Shown here one piece after another: positions 44,900-53,589 of a DNA stretch of 64,000 bases. Positions within the stretch are counted from its first letter, which is position 1. Each line of letters begins with the position of its first letter. A model generated the notes under the pieces. That model made no database searches and had not been told where the DNA came from. It worked only from the letters and a program-made list of their open reading frames with translations. The translations under genes and the position numbers were made by a program. This DNA comes from an uncultured Lachnospiraceae bacterium (lineage in GTDB: Bacteria; Bacillota; Clostridia; Lachnospirales; Lachnospiraceae). The stretch lies in contig CAJUDH010000004.1 of the NCBI GenBank assembly GCA_910584845.1, forward strand, positions 116,332-180,331. Reading direction: 5' to 3'.

Positions 44900-44947
44900 G
44901 GCAGCAGGAAAAATGCCCCCGTTTTTGCCGGGGCGGGCCCGGCTGCC
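44900..44947 (+). terminator. Nested GC-rich hairpin after the GH4 gene
   Basis: GGCAGC (44900-44905) pairs with GCTGCC (44942-44947), with GCCCC/GGGGC (44915-44919/44930-44934) inside. There is no T run after it, so the terminator call is weak. Confidence 0.35.
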
Positions 44948-45004
44948 ACTGAATAACATAGCATTTTGCCAAGGGGCGCCGCAAAGGCGGCATGGGAGGT
45001 GGAT

Positions 45005-48000
45005 ATGGACGAGAAAGGTTTGGCTGGCCCTGTTTTAAAAGAAGGGGATGTACTGAATGGGAAATATACGGTGGAATGCCTGATCGGGGCAGGTGGGTTT
45101 GGCCGGACTTACCGGATGAGGGACAATTTGCTGAATATTCCTGTGGCGGTAAAAGAGTTGACCAATGCTGCGCAAAAAGATAAAAACCAGTTCTTGGAAG
45201 AAGCCCGGGCCATGGCCCGCTTTTCCCAGAACCAGGGGATTGTCGACGTCCGGGATTTTTTTGAAGCAAACGGGACGGCCTATCTCGTGATGGAATATCT
45301 GGATGGCATGGATTTGTGCGAATATGTGGAAACGCAAGGGCCTTTTTCCATGGACGAGGCGCTGGAAATGCTTGGCCCCATTATGGAGGCTTTGGCTGCC
45401 GTCCATCGGCAAGGGTATATCCACAGGGATATTAGCCCGGACAATATCCGGACCACCCATGACGGCCAGGTAAAGCTTTTGGATTTTGGCGCTGCCAGGG
45501 AAATAAGCGGGGACGGCAGGACAGTGACCGTGCTGCTGAAAAAAGGCTACACGCCGGAAGAACAGTACCGGGGAAGGCAGTATCAGGGGCCTTGGTCTGA
45601 CGTGTATGCGCTTTCCGGGGTTTTTTACTACTGCATTACCGGGAAAGCCCCGACCGATTGTATCCAAAGGCTGTTCCATGATGATTTAAAGGCCCCTTCC
45701 CAATTAGGGGCCCGTATCAACCGCATTCAGGAGGCCGCCCTCATGAAAGGCCTGGCCCTCCGGGCGGACGGCCGCTATGGTTCCATGGAAGAATACCAGG
45801 CGGCCCTGTTTTCCGGCGGCGAGGCGGGAAAACAGGAAGCGCCCACAAAACAGGAAGCGCCCACAAATGGCATTTCGGGAGGGGCAGATTCTGGGGAACC
45901 CGGGGGTTCGGTTTCTGCGGACGATATTTGGGGTCAGATTGAGGCCAGGAAAGCAGGCGGGGCAAACACAGAAGGGGGGCAGGGGCAAACACAGAAGGGG
46001 GCAGGGGCAAAAGGGGCCGGGCAGGCAGCCCGGCCCAGGCAAGAAGAAAAGGGCGCCGGCCCGGTTCCGGGCAAAAAGAAAAAACGGCGCCGGATTTTTT
46101 GGCTGCCTGTGGCTGCCGCCGGTATGGCGGCCGGGTGCATTTTGCTCATTTTCATGCTCTGGCCGGCCAACCCTTACCGATTGCCGGAGGATAAAGCTTA
46201 TTCCAGGATTTCAGAAAAAACCGTTACGGTAAAGGATATTAAAAAAATCGGGAAAGACAAAGAGTGTAAAGATTTGTCCCTTTTCTACTGCCAGGTCAGC
46301 GACGAGGCGGTAAAGGCCATAGCCGGGCTGGACAGCCTGGAATCGCTCCGCCTGCAATACTGCAGCGGGTTTACCGATTTGACCCCATTGGCCAAGATGC
46401 CCGGCCTGAAAGAATTAAGCGTCCTGGGCGATATGTCCGCGCCGGAGGTATTAGACGGGGAGGCCTGGTTTGGCGAGGATTTCCCTTATATAACCCAGCT
46501 ATCCTTAAGCGGCTATGAAAAGATGGCAGGTACCGGCTTCCTCAGACATTTCCCCGCCCTGGAATCATTTTACCTTCCGCTGGAGGGGTATGACAGTTTG
46601 GAATTTTTTAACGATATGGATCATATGAGGCAGATTGAAATCGGCGCAGACTTGTCCGGGCTGGATTTAAGCCCTATAGGAAACTGCCGCCGTTTGGAGT
46701 CTTTGCGCCTGGGCGGTACAGGGATTGCCGATTTGTCCATGGTCCAGGGGATGGAGGAACTGGCTGTCCTAGATGTGGCCGGATGCCAAATTACTGATAT
46801 TAGCCCTTTGCAGGGCTGCCCCAAACTCCAATCTTTATATATGGACGAAAACCAGATCCGGGATGTGTCCTGCCTGGAAGGGAAAGAGGAGCTGCACACG
46901 GTATGCCTGAATCAAAACCAAATCGAAGATATCCGCCCTTTGGCCGGTTTGGGGTTATGGCATTTGGAATTGGGGGAAAACCGGATCCAGGATATTTCTC
47001 CCCTAAGCGCCTGCGGGGAACTTCAGTATTTATACCTTCAGGGCAACCAGATCCGGGATGTGTCTTCCCTGGCCGGGTGCCGGAAACTGGAGTCCCTGAA
47101 TTTGTCAGGCAACCGGCTGGAAAACCTGGCCGGGTGCGAGTCCATGATTGCCTTGACCAGCTTTTATGCAAAAGATAACCAGATCACGGACCTTACGGGG
47201 ATTGCCAACAGCACGGCCATCCGCTATTTGGATGTAAGCGGCAATCAAATCGGGGACCTGGATGCCCTGGGCGGGGGATTTACTTCGCTAAGGGGGGTAA
47301 ATATCAGCGGTAACCAGGTGGAAGACATTGCAGTTTTAGGGACCTGTGGGGAGCTACGGTTTTTTATGGCAGACCACAACCAGATTGCCAGCTTAGCCCC
47401 CTTGAAAAACGCCCCAGAGCTGAACCTGGTATTTGCCGACGGAAACCGGCTTACGGACTTGGAAGGCTTAGGGGGGAAGGAAAATTTATTCGCCGTTACA
47501 GCCTATGGAAACCAGTTGGAAAACATCCAGGCCCTGTCCTCCTGCCCCAATCTGCTGTACCTGGATTTAGGGCAGAACCAGATCCGGGATATTGCGCCTT
47601 TTCATGGCTTGTCCCCCAACCAAAAGGGATTTGTCTTCCTGGAACATAACCAGATCCAGGATTTTTCCCTTTTCCCCGTAGATCCAGGATATACCTTATT
47701 GGCTTTGTACGGCAATCCGGCAAAAGACTTGACTTCGATTTCAAAAATCGAAGACGCCAATTCTTTTAACGACAGTTTTTATCTCCCTTATGGGGAGTAC
47801 ACCGACTACAAAGCCTTAGGGGAGCTGGATATGGGCGGCGCGCTGTGCCTGGTGGACGCGCCTTTGGGGGAACAGGCCGCAATCTTAAAGCAGGCAGAAG
47901 AGTCGGATGTTAGCCGCGTCAAAGGCGGGATCCGTTTTGCCGGGCTGGAAGAGGCGGACAAGGAACTGGCCAGGCGCCGTACTGAGATGAAAGAAGAATG

Positions 48001-48058
48001 TACCCGGGACCTGCAGATGCTGGAGGGCGACGGGGCCATCGCCAGCCTGGTACAATAA
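45005..48058 (+). CDS. Transmembrane Ser/Thr kinase with leucine-rich repeats
   Basis: A 1017-residue protein. The kinase (about 15-275) looks complete: GAGGFGRTY, VAVKEL, HRDISPDN, DFGAARE, TPEEQY. A disordered Q/G/E linker (about 280-360) contains two copies of KQEAPT and ends at the basic KKKKRRR. One transmembrane helix (about 367-388) follows, then about 20 leucine-rich repeats of the 22-residue SDS22/internalin type (for example NQIRDVSSLAGCRKLESLNLSG) to about residue 910. The predicted layout is an inside kinase with an outside ligand-binding repeat domain. GGGAGGTGG precedes ATG. It is followed by a double-FHA ABC ATPase (47 bases) and its permease, making FHA-phosphothreonine recognition of kinase targets likely. 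Confidence 0.9.
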   Translation: MDEKGLAGPVLKEGDVLNGKYTVECLIGAGGFGRTYRMRDNLLNIPVAVKELTNAAQKDKNQFLEEARAMARFSQNQGIVDVRDFFEANGTAYLVMEYLDGMDLCEYVETQGPFSMDEALEMLGPIMEALAAVHRQGYIHRDISPDNIRTTHDGQVKLLDFGAAREISGDGRTVTVLLKKGYTPEEQYRGRQYQGPWSDVYALSGVFYYCITGKAPTDCIQRLFHDDLKAPSQLGARINRIQEAALMKGLALRADGRYGSMEEYQAALFSGGEAGKQEAPTKQEAPTNGISGGADSGEPGGSVSADDIWGQIEARKAGGANTEGGQGQTQKGAGAKGAGQAARPRQEEKGAGPVPGKKKKRRRIFWLPVAAAGMAAGCILLIFMLWPANPYRLPEDKAYSRISEKTVTVKDIKKIGKDKECKDLSLFYCQVSDEAVKAIAGLDSLESLRLQYCSGFTDLTPLAKMPGLKELSVLGDMSAPEVLDGEAWFGEDFPYITQLSLSGYEKMAGTGFLRHFPALESFYLPLEGYDSLEFFNDMDHMRQIEIGADLSGLDLSPIGNCRRLESLRLGGTGIADLSMVQGMEELAVLDVAGCQITDISPLQGCPKLQSLYMDENQIRDVSCLEGKEELHTVCLNQNQIEDIRPLAGLGLWHLELGENRIQDISPLSACGELQYLYLQGNQIRDVSSLAGCRKLESLNLSGNRLENLAGCESMIALTSFYAKDNQITDLTGIANSTAIRYLDVSGNQIGDLDALGGGFTSLRGVNISGNQVEDIAVLGTCGELRFFMADHNQIASLAPLKNAPELNLVFADGNRLTDLEGLGGKENLFAVTAYGNQLENIQALSSCPNLLYLDLGQNQIRDIAPFHGLSPNQKGFVFLEHNQIQDFSLFPVDPGYTLLALYGNPAKDLTSISKIEDANSFNDSFYLPYGEYTDYKALGELDMGGALCLVDAPLGEQAAILKQAEESDVSRVKGGIRFAGLEEADKELARRRTEMKEECTRDLQMLEGDGAIASLVQ

Positions 48059-48105
48059 AAAGGCAATACACAAAGTGTTTTAAAGGCATAAGGGAGGGGA
48101 AGGGC

Positions 48106-49647
48106 ATGGCAGAAACGGTATGCTGGAAGCCGCCAAAATTCCGGGCGCACCGGCTGACGGTATTTAACCGGCAGGGCTATCAACGGGAATATGAGCTGGA
48201 AGGGCGCAAAAGCCTGGGGCGGTTTACTGCCTGCCCCCAGCCGGACATTGTGCTTTCTTCCGGGATTGTGTCCCGCAGCCATGGGGAATTCGGCGTTTTG
48301 GAAGGCCGCTGCTTTTACCGGGACACAGGCAGCAAAAACGGGACTTGGATCCGCGGGCGCAAATATGGGGCTAAAAGCGGCACCTGCGAATTGGCAGACG
48401 GCGACGTGCTGGCTTTTTGCCCCGGCACAGAAGGATACCAGCCCCCGGAAGAGATCCTATTGTTTACCACCGGTGACTTAAAGCCCAGGGAGTGGACGGC
48501 GTTCCCTATTTCCGGCCAGGTGGCGGGGGTTACCGTAGGCCGGCAGGCCGGGGATTTGCCTTTAGGGGAGGAAACGGCTTCCGAAAAGCATGCCGTTTTT
48601 TTCCAGGGGAAGAAGGGATGGTATATCCTGGATTGCAAAAGTAAGAACGGGGTATACTTAAACGGCCAAAAAGTGGAAGGGGATGCCGGCTTGGCCCCGC
48701 TGGATGTGGTCCGTATCGGCGATACGTGGTTTGTATTTACAGAAGAAGCCATCTGGGTGGGCAAAAAGGCTTTGCCGGATTCCATACCTTCCCGTAAACA
48801 GCGCCTTGCCCCAGGCGGGGATGGGACGGGGGGCTGTTTAACGGTTGCCATTGAAGAACGCAACGTATGGCAGCGTTTCAAGAAAAAAACCCTTTTGAAA
48901 GACATAAACCTTACCATAGCCTGCGGCGACATGGTGCTGGTCCTGGGGGGCTCCGGTGCGGGCAAAACCACATTTATGAACGCCGTTATGGGGTATGAAA
49001 AAGCTGAAGGGTCGGTAGTTTACGGGGGACGGGACGTCTATGAAGAATACAGGCAGATGAAGTATGAGATCGGCTTTGTGCCTCAGCAGGACCTGCTGCG
49101 GGATACGGACACGGTTTATGAGACATTGAAAAATGCGGCCCGGCTCCGTATGCCTTCCACGGCCAGCAAGGAGACGAGGCTTTTAAGGGTGGAGGAAGTA
49201 ATGGGTCTTTTGGGCCTGAAGCCGGAAAGGGGTTCCCTGGTGTCGAAGCTTTCCGGGGGGCAAAGGAAACGGTTGAGCATCGCCGTGGAATTTATCAGTG
49301 GCCCTCAGCTGTTTTTCCTGGACGAGCCGGATTCCGGCCTGGACGGGGTCATGGCCAGGGGGTTAATGGAAAATTTAAGGCAAATTGCAGACACAGGGAA
49401 AATCGTTATGGTGATTACCCATGGTCCGGACCGGGCGGCGGATTTGTTCCACAAAGTGGTGGTGCTGGCCAAAAGCACGAAAGACCAGTCGGGCCATCTG
49501 GCTTTTTTCGGGACCGTGGAGGAAGCCTATGGATTTTTTGGCACGGACAGCTTAGAAGGGGTAGTCAGAAGGATCAACCGGACCGATGAAGGCGGTGAGG
49601 GGAAAGCCGACCAATACATCGAAAAATACCGGCTTCAAAACCAATAG
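48106..49647 (+). CDS. ABC transporter ATPase with two N-terminal FHA domains
   Basis: A 513-residue protein. FHA-1 spans about 27-95, with S56-R57-S58-H59 and SKNGTW. FHA-2 spans about 135-205, with TVGRQ, S159-E160-K161-H162 and SKNGVYLNG. The ABCG-type ATPase follows: Walker A GGSGAGKTT near 282, Q-loop VPQQDLL, signature KLSGGQRKRLS near 383, and Walker B FFLDEPDSGLDG near 405. FHA domains bind phosphothreonine, so transport is probably gated by the upstream kinase. FHA-2 lacks the usual Arg of SRxH. The membrane partner is the next gene. Start ATG 48106 follows AGGGAGGGGAAGGG. Confidence 0.92.
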   Translation: MAETVCWKPPKFRAHRLTVFNRQGYQREYELEGRKSLGRFTACPQPDIVLSSGIVSRSHGEFGVLEGRCFYRDTGSKNGTWIRGRKYGAKSGTCELADGDVLAFCPGTEGYQPPEEILLFTTGDLKPREWTAFPISGQVAGVTVGRQAGDLPLGEETASEKHAVFFQGKKGWYILDCKSKNGVYLNGQKVEGDAGLAPLDVVRIGDTWFVFTEEAIWVGKKALPDSIPSRKQRLAPGGDGTGGCLTVAIEERNVWQRFKKKTLLKDINLTIACGDMVLVLGGSGAGKTTFMNAVMGYEKAEGSVVYGGRDVYEEYRQMKYEIGFVPQQDLLRDTDTVYETLKNAARLRMPSTASKETRLLRVEEVMGLLGLKPERGSLVSKLSGGQRKRLSIAVEFISGPQLFFLDEPDSGLDGVMARGLMENLRQIADTGKIVMVITHGPDRAADLFHKVVVLAKSTKDQSGHLAFFGTVEEAYGFFGTDSLEGVVRRINRTDEGGEGKADQYIEKYRLQNQ

Positions 49648-49712
49648 GCAACATCACAAAAAAGCCGGTCCGCCTGGATGGGCAAGCCGGCGGGGCGGTT
49701 GCGGGAGGGCGT

Positions 49713-50516
49713 ATGGAAGATAAGCATATATCCCGGTTTGGGCAGGTTTCCGTCTATGTGAGGACATTTTTCCGGCTTTTTTGTAACGAAAAGCGGTGGA
49801 AAACTTTCATTAGCGCGGCCCTGATTATTTTTATGATCTCTATGGTAACGGAAAAAGGTATGTTCCATGAATTTTCCGATACGAAGAGCGGCGGTTTCGC
49901 CTTGGTAAGCGCCAGCATCTGGATTGGGATTTTTAATTCCCTGCGGCTGGTTTGCCGGGAAAGGGCGATTTTAAAAAGGGAGCACCGGGTAGGGCTCCAT
50001 ATGTCTTCTTACATGGCGGCGCATATGGTGTACGGTGCCTTCCTGTGCGGTTTGGAAGCGCTGTTGATTACCGTTTTGGTAGCCCTTGCCAATTTCAAAT
50101 GGTTTCCCCGTTGGGGGGTTATGATGCCTGGGGCGCTGGAATATTATATCTCCACTTTCTTGACGGTTTACGCCGCCCACAGCCTGGGGCTGGCGATTTC
50201 CGCAGCGGTGAAGGATGAAAACACGGCCATGGCCGTCATGCCCTTTGCCCTGATCCTGCAACTGATCCTGGCAGGGGCGGTTTTTGAACTGGAAGGCGTT
50301 GCCAAAGCGCTTTCTGCCTTCACGGTCAGCCGATGGGGGCTGGCGGCCATTTGTTCGACTGCCAAAGTGAACGATATGACTTTTTTTGGCGTGGATGATT
50401 ATGCCTCTGATCCGGGCCATTTGCTTTGGATCTGGTTTTTGCTGGCATTTTTTGCCTTAGCCTATGCCGTCGCGGGGACCGTTTTTTTAGAGTTTATCGA
50501 CAAGGATAAGCGCTGA
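49713..50516 (+). CDS. ABC-2 type permease of the FHA-ABC transporter
   Basis: A 267-residue integral membrane protein with six predicted transmembrane segments. A short amphipathic N-terminus (RFGQVSVYVRTFFRLF) is followed by the pattern of ABCG/ABC-2 permeases, including CRERAILKREHRVGLHMSSYMAAH near residue 80. It pairs with the FHA-ABC ATPase 65 bases upstream. In mycobacterial Rv1747 the equivalent parts are fused in one chain; here they are split. The exported substrate is unknown, with an envelope lipid or glycan as a guess. GGGAGGG precedes ATG. Confidence 0.85.
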   Translation: MEDKHISRFGQVSVYVRTFFRLFCNEKRWKTFISAALIIFMISMVTEKGMFHEFSDTKSGGFALVSASIWIGIFNSLRLVCRERAILKREHRVGLHMSSYMAAHMVYGAFLCGLEALLITVLVALANFKWFPRWGVMMPGALEYYISTFLTVYAAHSLGLAISAAVKDENTAMAVMPFALILQLILAGAVFELEGVAKALSAFTVSRWGLAAICSTAKVNDMTFFGVDDYASDPGHLLWIWFLLAFFALAYAVAGTVFLEFIDKDKR

Positions 50517-50594
50517 CTGCCTGCCCGTCCGGAAAACGGCATAATCCCGCCGGGGCCGGAATAGGATAGAATAATTCCGTGCGGGGGTAGGGAA

Positions 50595-51950
50595 ATGGCA
50601 AAACAGAACCGGATATACGGGCTGATGGTGGGGGCTACCATTGGCTTGGCTTTTTGGGGGTGCATGGGGATTGGAAGAGGCAGGGCGGAAAGGGACGAAG
50701 CGGTTTTTGCCGCCAGCCCGGCCATAGTAGAACCAGCGCCCGGACAAGGCGGGGGGGATGTAGGGGCAGGAGGGGCAAAAGAGGAAGCCCCTTTGGAACT
50801 CCATGCCCTTTCTGCGGTGCTTATGGACGGGGATACGGGCCGCATCCTGTATGAAAAACAAGGGGATACTTTCCGCCCCATGGCCAGCACCACGAAAATT
50901 ATGACCTGCATCTTAGCTCTGGAAAACGGCAACTTGTCGGACATCTGCACCGTTTCCCCAAAAGCGGCGGCCCAGCCCAAGGTTCACCTTGGGGCGGCCA
51001 AGGGGACGCAGTTTTATTTGAAAGACCTGCTTTATTCGTTGATGCTGGAGTCCCACAACGATTCGGCGGTTATTATTGCCGAGCATTTAGGCGGCAGCGT
51101 GGAGGGGTTTGCCGCCATGATGAACCAGAAGGCAAAAGAGTTAGGCTGCGGGGGCACCTGCTTTGTGACCCCTAATGGCCTGGATGCAACTTATACGGCA
51201 CCTGACGGAAAAGAATATACCCATGGGACCACAGCCAAGGAACTGGCGGCCATTATGCGCTACTGTGTGGCCCAATCGCCGAAGCGGGAGGAATTTTTGG
51301 CAATCACCCAGGCTTCCAGCCATGAATTTACCGATATAGGGGGGAAACATTCTTATTCCTGCATGAACCACAATGCGTTCTTGTCCATGATGGACGGGGT
51401 TTTAAGCGGAAAAACCGGTTTTACCAACGGGGCGGGGTATTCCTATGTGGCGGCTATGGAAGACGAAGGCCGCACCTTTGTGCTGGCCTTGCTGGGAAGC
51501 GGCTGGCCTCCCCACAAAACTTATAAATGGTCGGACGCCAAAAGCTTGTTTTGCTACGGGAAAAACCGTTACCATTATAAGGATGTTTACCGGGAACCCC
51601 GGCTGGAACCCGTGCTGGTGAGGGACGGGGCCTTGCGCCAGGAAAGGGGAGGGAAGCGGCGGGTGCATCTAGGCGCCCCTGTGCGGGTGGATTTGACTAC
51701 GGGCCTTCCGGAATCCGGTCAGCACCTGGAACTTTTGCTGGCCGAGGATGAGCAGGTGGAGTGCAGGGTGGAAGCCCCGGGCAGTTTAGACGCGCCTGTA
51801 AAGGAAGGGCAGGACGTGGGGCGTATGGATTACTTGTTAGACGGGGAAATCATACAAAGTTACCCTCTGTATGCCGGCCAGGACGTGGGGCGCATGGATT
51901 TCCCTTATTGTTTTTGGCAGGTTTGGTACCGGTATGCCCTGTGGCCGTAA
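50595..51950 (+). CDS. D-alanyl-D-alanine carboxypeptidase (PBP5/6-type)
   Basis: A 451-residue penicillin-binding carboxypeptidase (peptidase S11) with an N-terminal signal or anchor (about 8-27). Active-site motifs are ASTTK (SxxK) near residue 97, SHN (SxN) near 153, and KTG near 276. It trims terminal D-Ala from peptidoglycan stem peptides outside the cell. The C-terminus has the PBP5-C-like domain and an odd local duplication, GQDVGRMDY and GQDVGRMDF, 28 residues apart. The gene follows the FHA-ABC permease by 78 bases and may belong to the same operon, which would link the kinase-transporter unit to the wall. Confidence 0.92.
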   Translation: MAKQNRIYGLMVGATIGLAFWGCMGIGRGRAERDEAVFAASPAIVEPAPGQGGGDVGAGGAKEEAPLELHALSAVLMDGDTGRILYEKQGDTFRPMASTTKIMTCILALENGNLSDICTVSPKAAAQPKVHLGAAKGTQFYLKDLLYSLMLESHNDSAVIIAEHLGGSVEGFAAMMNQKAKELGCGGTCFVTPNGLDATYTAPDGKEYTHGTTAKELAAIMRYCVAQSPKREEFLAITQASSHEFTDIGGKHSYSCMNHNAFLSMMDGVLSGKTGFTNGAGYSYVAAMEDEGRTFVLALLGSGWPPHKTYKWSDAKSLFCYGKNRYHYKDVYREPRLEPVLVRDGALRQERGGKRRVHLGAPVRVDLTTGLPESGQHLELLLAEDEQVECRVEAPGSLDAPVKEGQDVGRMDYLLDGEIIQSYPLYAGQDVGRMDFPYCFWQVWYRYALWP

Positions 51951-52058
51951 AGAAAACTTAAAGAAAAAGAAAAAAATAGTAAAAACCGCTTGAATTTTGT
52001 CCTTGGCCATTATACAATTATAATCGGCAGAAATTGGAGTTACTATGAGATGTTTCGA

Positions 52059-52078
52059 CAAAGATTTAACAATCTTTG
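52059..52078 (+). promoter_or_regulatory. Hairpin in the leader of the decarboxylase operon
   Basis: CAAAGATT (52059-52066) pairs perfectly with AATCTTTG (52071-52078) across a TAAC loop, 40 bases before the first start. A TATAAT at 52019-52024 is a likely -10, but no good -35 is present at the right distance. Confidence 0.4.
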
Positions 52079-52117
52079 CTGGGGCATCGTGACTATTTTA
52101 AGATGGAGGATTGCAAA

Positions 52118-53572
52118 ATGAGTAATTCAGCACAAACATCAGCAAGTGGCAGAATCAGCGCATTACTTGATGAGAACAGTTTTGTTGAAGTGGGCTCTTA
52201 CGTTACGGCGAGAAGCACCGATTTCAACATGGCTGACAAGGAAACTCCTGCCGATGGCGTAATCACCGGTTACGGTACCATTGACGGGAACCTTGTGTAC
52301 GTGTACAGCCAGGATGCCAGTGTGTTGGGCGGTTCCATGGGTGAGATGCACGCCAAAAAGATTTCCAACATTTATTCCATGGCGATGAAGATGGGGGCGC
52401 CTGTGGTCGGCTTGATCGACTGTGCCGGATTGCGCCTTCAGGAAGCCACGGATGCGCTGAACGGCTTCGGGCAGATGTATTTAAGCCAGGCCCTGGCCTC
52501 CGGCGTGATCCCGCAGATTGCCGCCGTATTCGGTACTTGCGGAGGCGGGATGGCAGTGTCTTCGGCTTTGGCGGATTTTATTTTTATGGAAGAGAAGAAG
52601 GCAAAGCTGTTTGTTAATTCTCCCAATGCCATTGAAGGCAACCGCGTAGAAAAGTGCGATACCTCCAGTGCAGCGTTCCAGAGCGGCGATACGGGCCTGG
52701 TGGATTTCGTAGGCGACGAGGCCGGTATTTTGAACCAGGTCCGAAGCCTGGTATCCATCCTTCCTGCCAACAATGAGGATGATATGTCCTATGGCGGGTG
52801 TGAAGACGATTTGAACCGGGTTTGCGCCGGTTTGGAGAATTGTGCGGGGGCTACGGACATTGCCCTGGCCCAGATTTCCGACAGCGGGTTTTTCCTGGAA
52901 GTGAAAAAGGCTTACGCCCCTTCTATGGTGACCGGCTTTATCCGGCTGAACGGCTCCACCGTAGGCTGTGTGGCCAACCGGACCGTCCTGTTCGGGGAAA
53001 ACGGGGTGAAAGAGGCAGAATATGAGGCAGCCCTTACCGCCCAGGGATGCGAAAAGGCAGCCAAGTTCGTCTCTTTTTGCGACGCGTTCAATATTCCGCT
53101 GTTGACCCTGGTGAACGTCAAAGGGTACAAGGCCAGCAAATGCACCGAGCGTAAGATTGCCAAGGCCGCAGGCCGGCTGACCTACGCCTTTGCCAACGCC
53201 AGCGTCCCCAAGGTGACAGTGGTGGTAGGCGAAGCTTATGGCACCGCGTACCTGGCCATGAACAGCAAATCCATTGGCGCGGATATGGTATATGCGTGGC
53301 CGGATGCCGCCATTGGCATGATGGATCCGTCTGCGGCGGTGAAGATCATGTATGCGGACGAGCTGGCAAAGGCAGACGACGCCCTGGCCTTGATCAACGA
53401 AAAGGCAAACGTTTACCGTGAACTGCAGTCCAGCGCCGTGGCAGCGGCAAAGAGAGGCTATGTAGACGACATCATCGAAGCCTGCGACACCAGGAAACGT
53501 GTGATCGCTGCATTTGAGATGCTGTTTACCAAGAGAGAGGACCGTCCGGACAGAAAACACGGAACGGTCTAG
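52118..53572 (+). CDS. Acyl-CoA carboxyltransferase subunit (MmdA/12S-like)
   Basis: A 484-residue biotin-dependent carboxyltransferase with two crotonase-like lobes, like methylmalonyl-CoA decarboxylase alpha, propionyl-CoA carboxylase beta or transcarboxylase 12S. Features: YVYSQDASVLGGSMGEMHAKKI near residue 66, GLIDCAGLRLQEA near 104, GTCGGGMAVSSALADF near 143, and GEAYGTAYLAMNSKSIGAD in the C-terminal lobe. It moves CO2 between an acyl-CoA and biotin. It is slightly shorter than typical members (about 510). Start ATG 52118 follows AGATGGAGGA. It heads a five-gene cluster with OadG-like, biotin carrier, beta pump and OadA-like genes. Confidence 0.88.
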   Translation: MSNSAQTSASGRISALLDENSFVEVGSYVTARSTDFNMADKETPADGVITGYGTIDGNLVYVYSQDASVLGGSMGEMHAKKISNIYSMAMKMGAPVVGLIDCAGLRLQEATDALNGFGQMYLSQALASGVIPQIAAVFGTCGGGMAVSSALADFIFMEEKKAKLFVNSPNAIEGNRVEKCDTSSAAFQSGDTGLVDFVGDEAGILNQVRSLVSILPANNEDDMSYGGCEDDLNRVCAGLENCAGATDIALAQISDSGFFLEVKKAYAPSMVTGFIRLNGSTVGCVANRTVLFGENGVKEAEYEAALTAQGCEKAAKFVSFCDAFNIPLLTLVNVKGYKASKCTERKIAKAAGRLTYAFANASVPKVTVVVGEAYGTAYLAMNSKSIGADMVYAWPDAAIGMMDPSAAVKIMYADELAKADDALALINEKANVYRELQSSAVAAAKRGYVDDIIEACDTRKRVIAAFEMLFTKREDRPDRKHGTV

Positions 53573-53589
53573 AATGAGGTGACGTGTAT

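Noticed and set aside
46680..47660. Repetitive DNA in the LRR region as an assembly artefact
   Set aside because: The repeats keep one frame with normal LRR consensus and diverged bases; a real repeat domain is the simpler reading.
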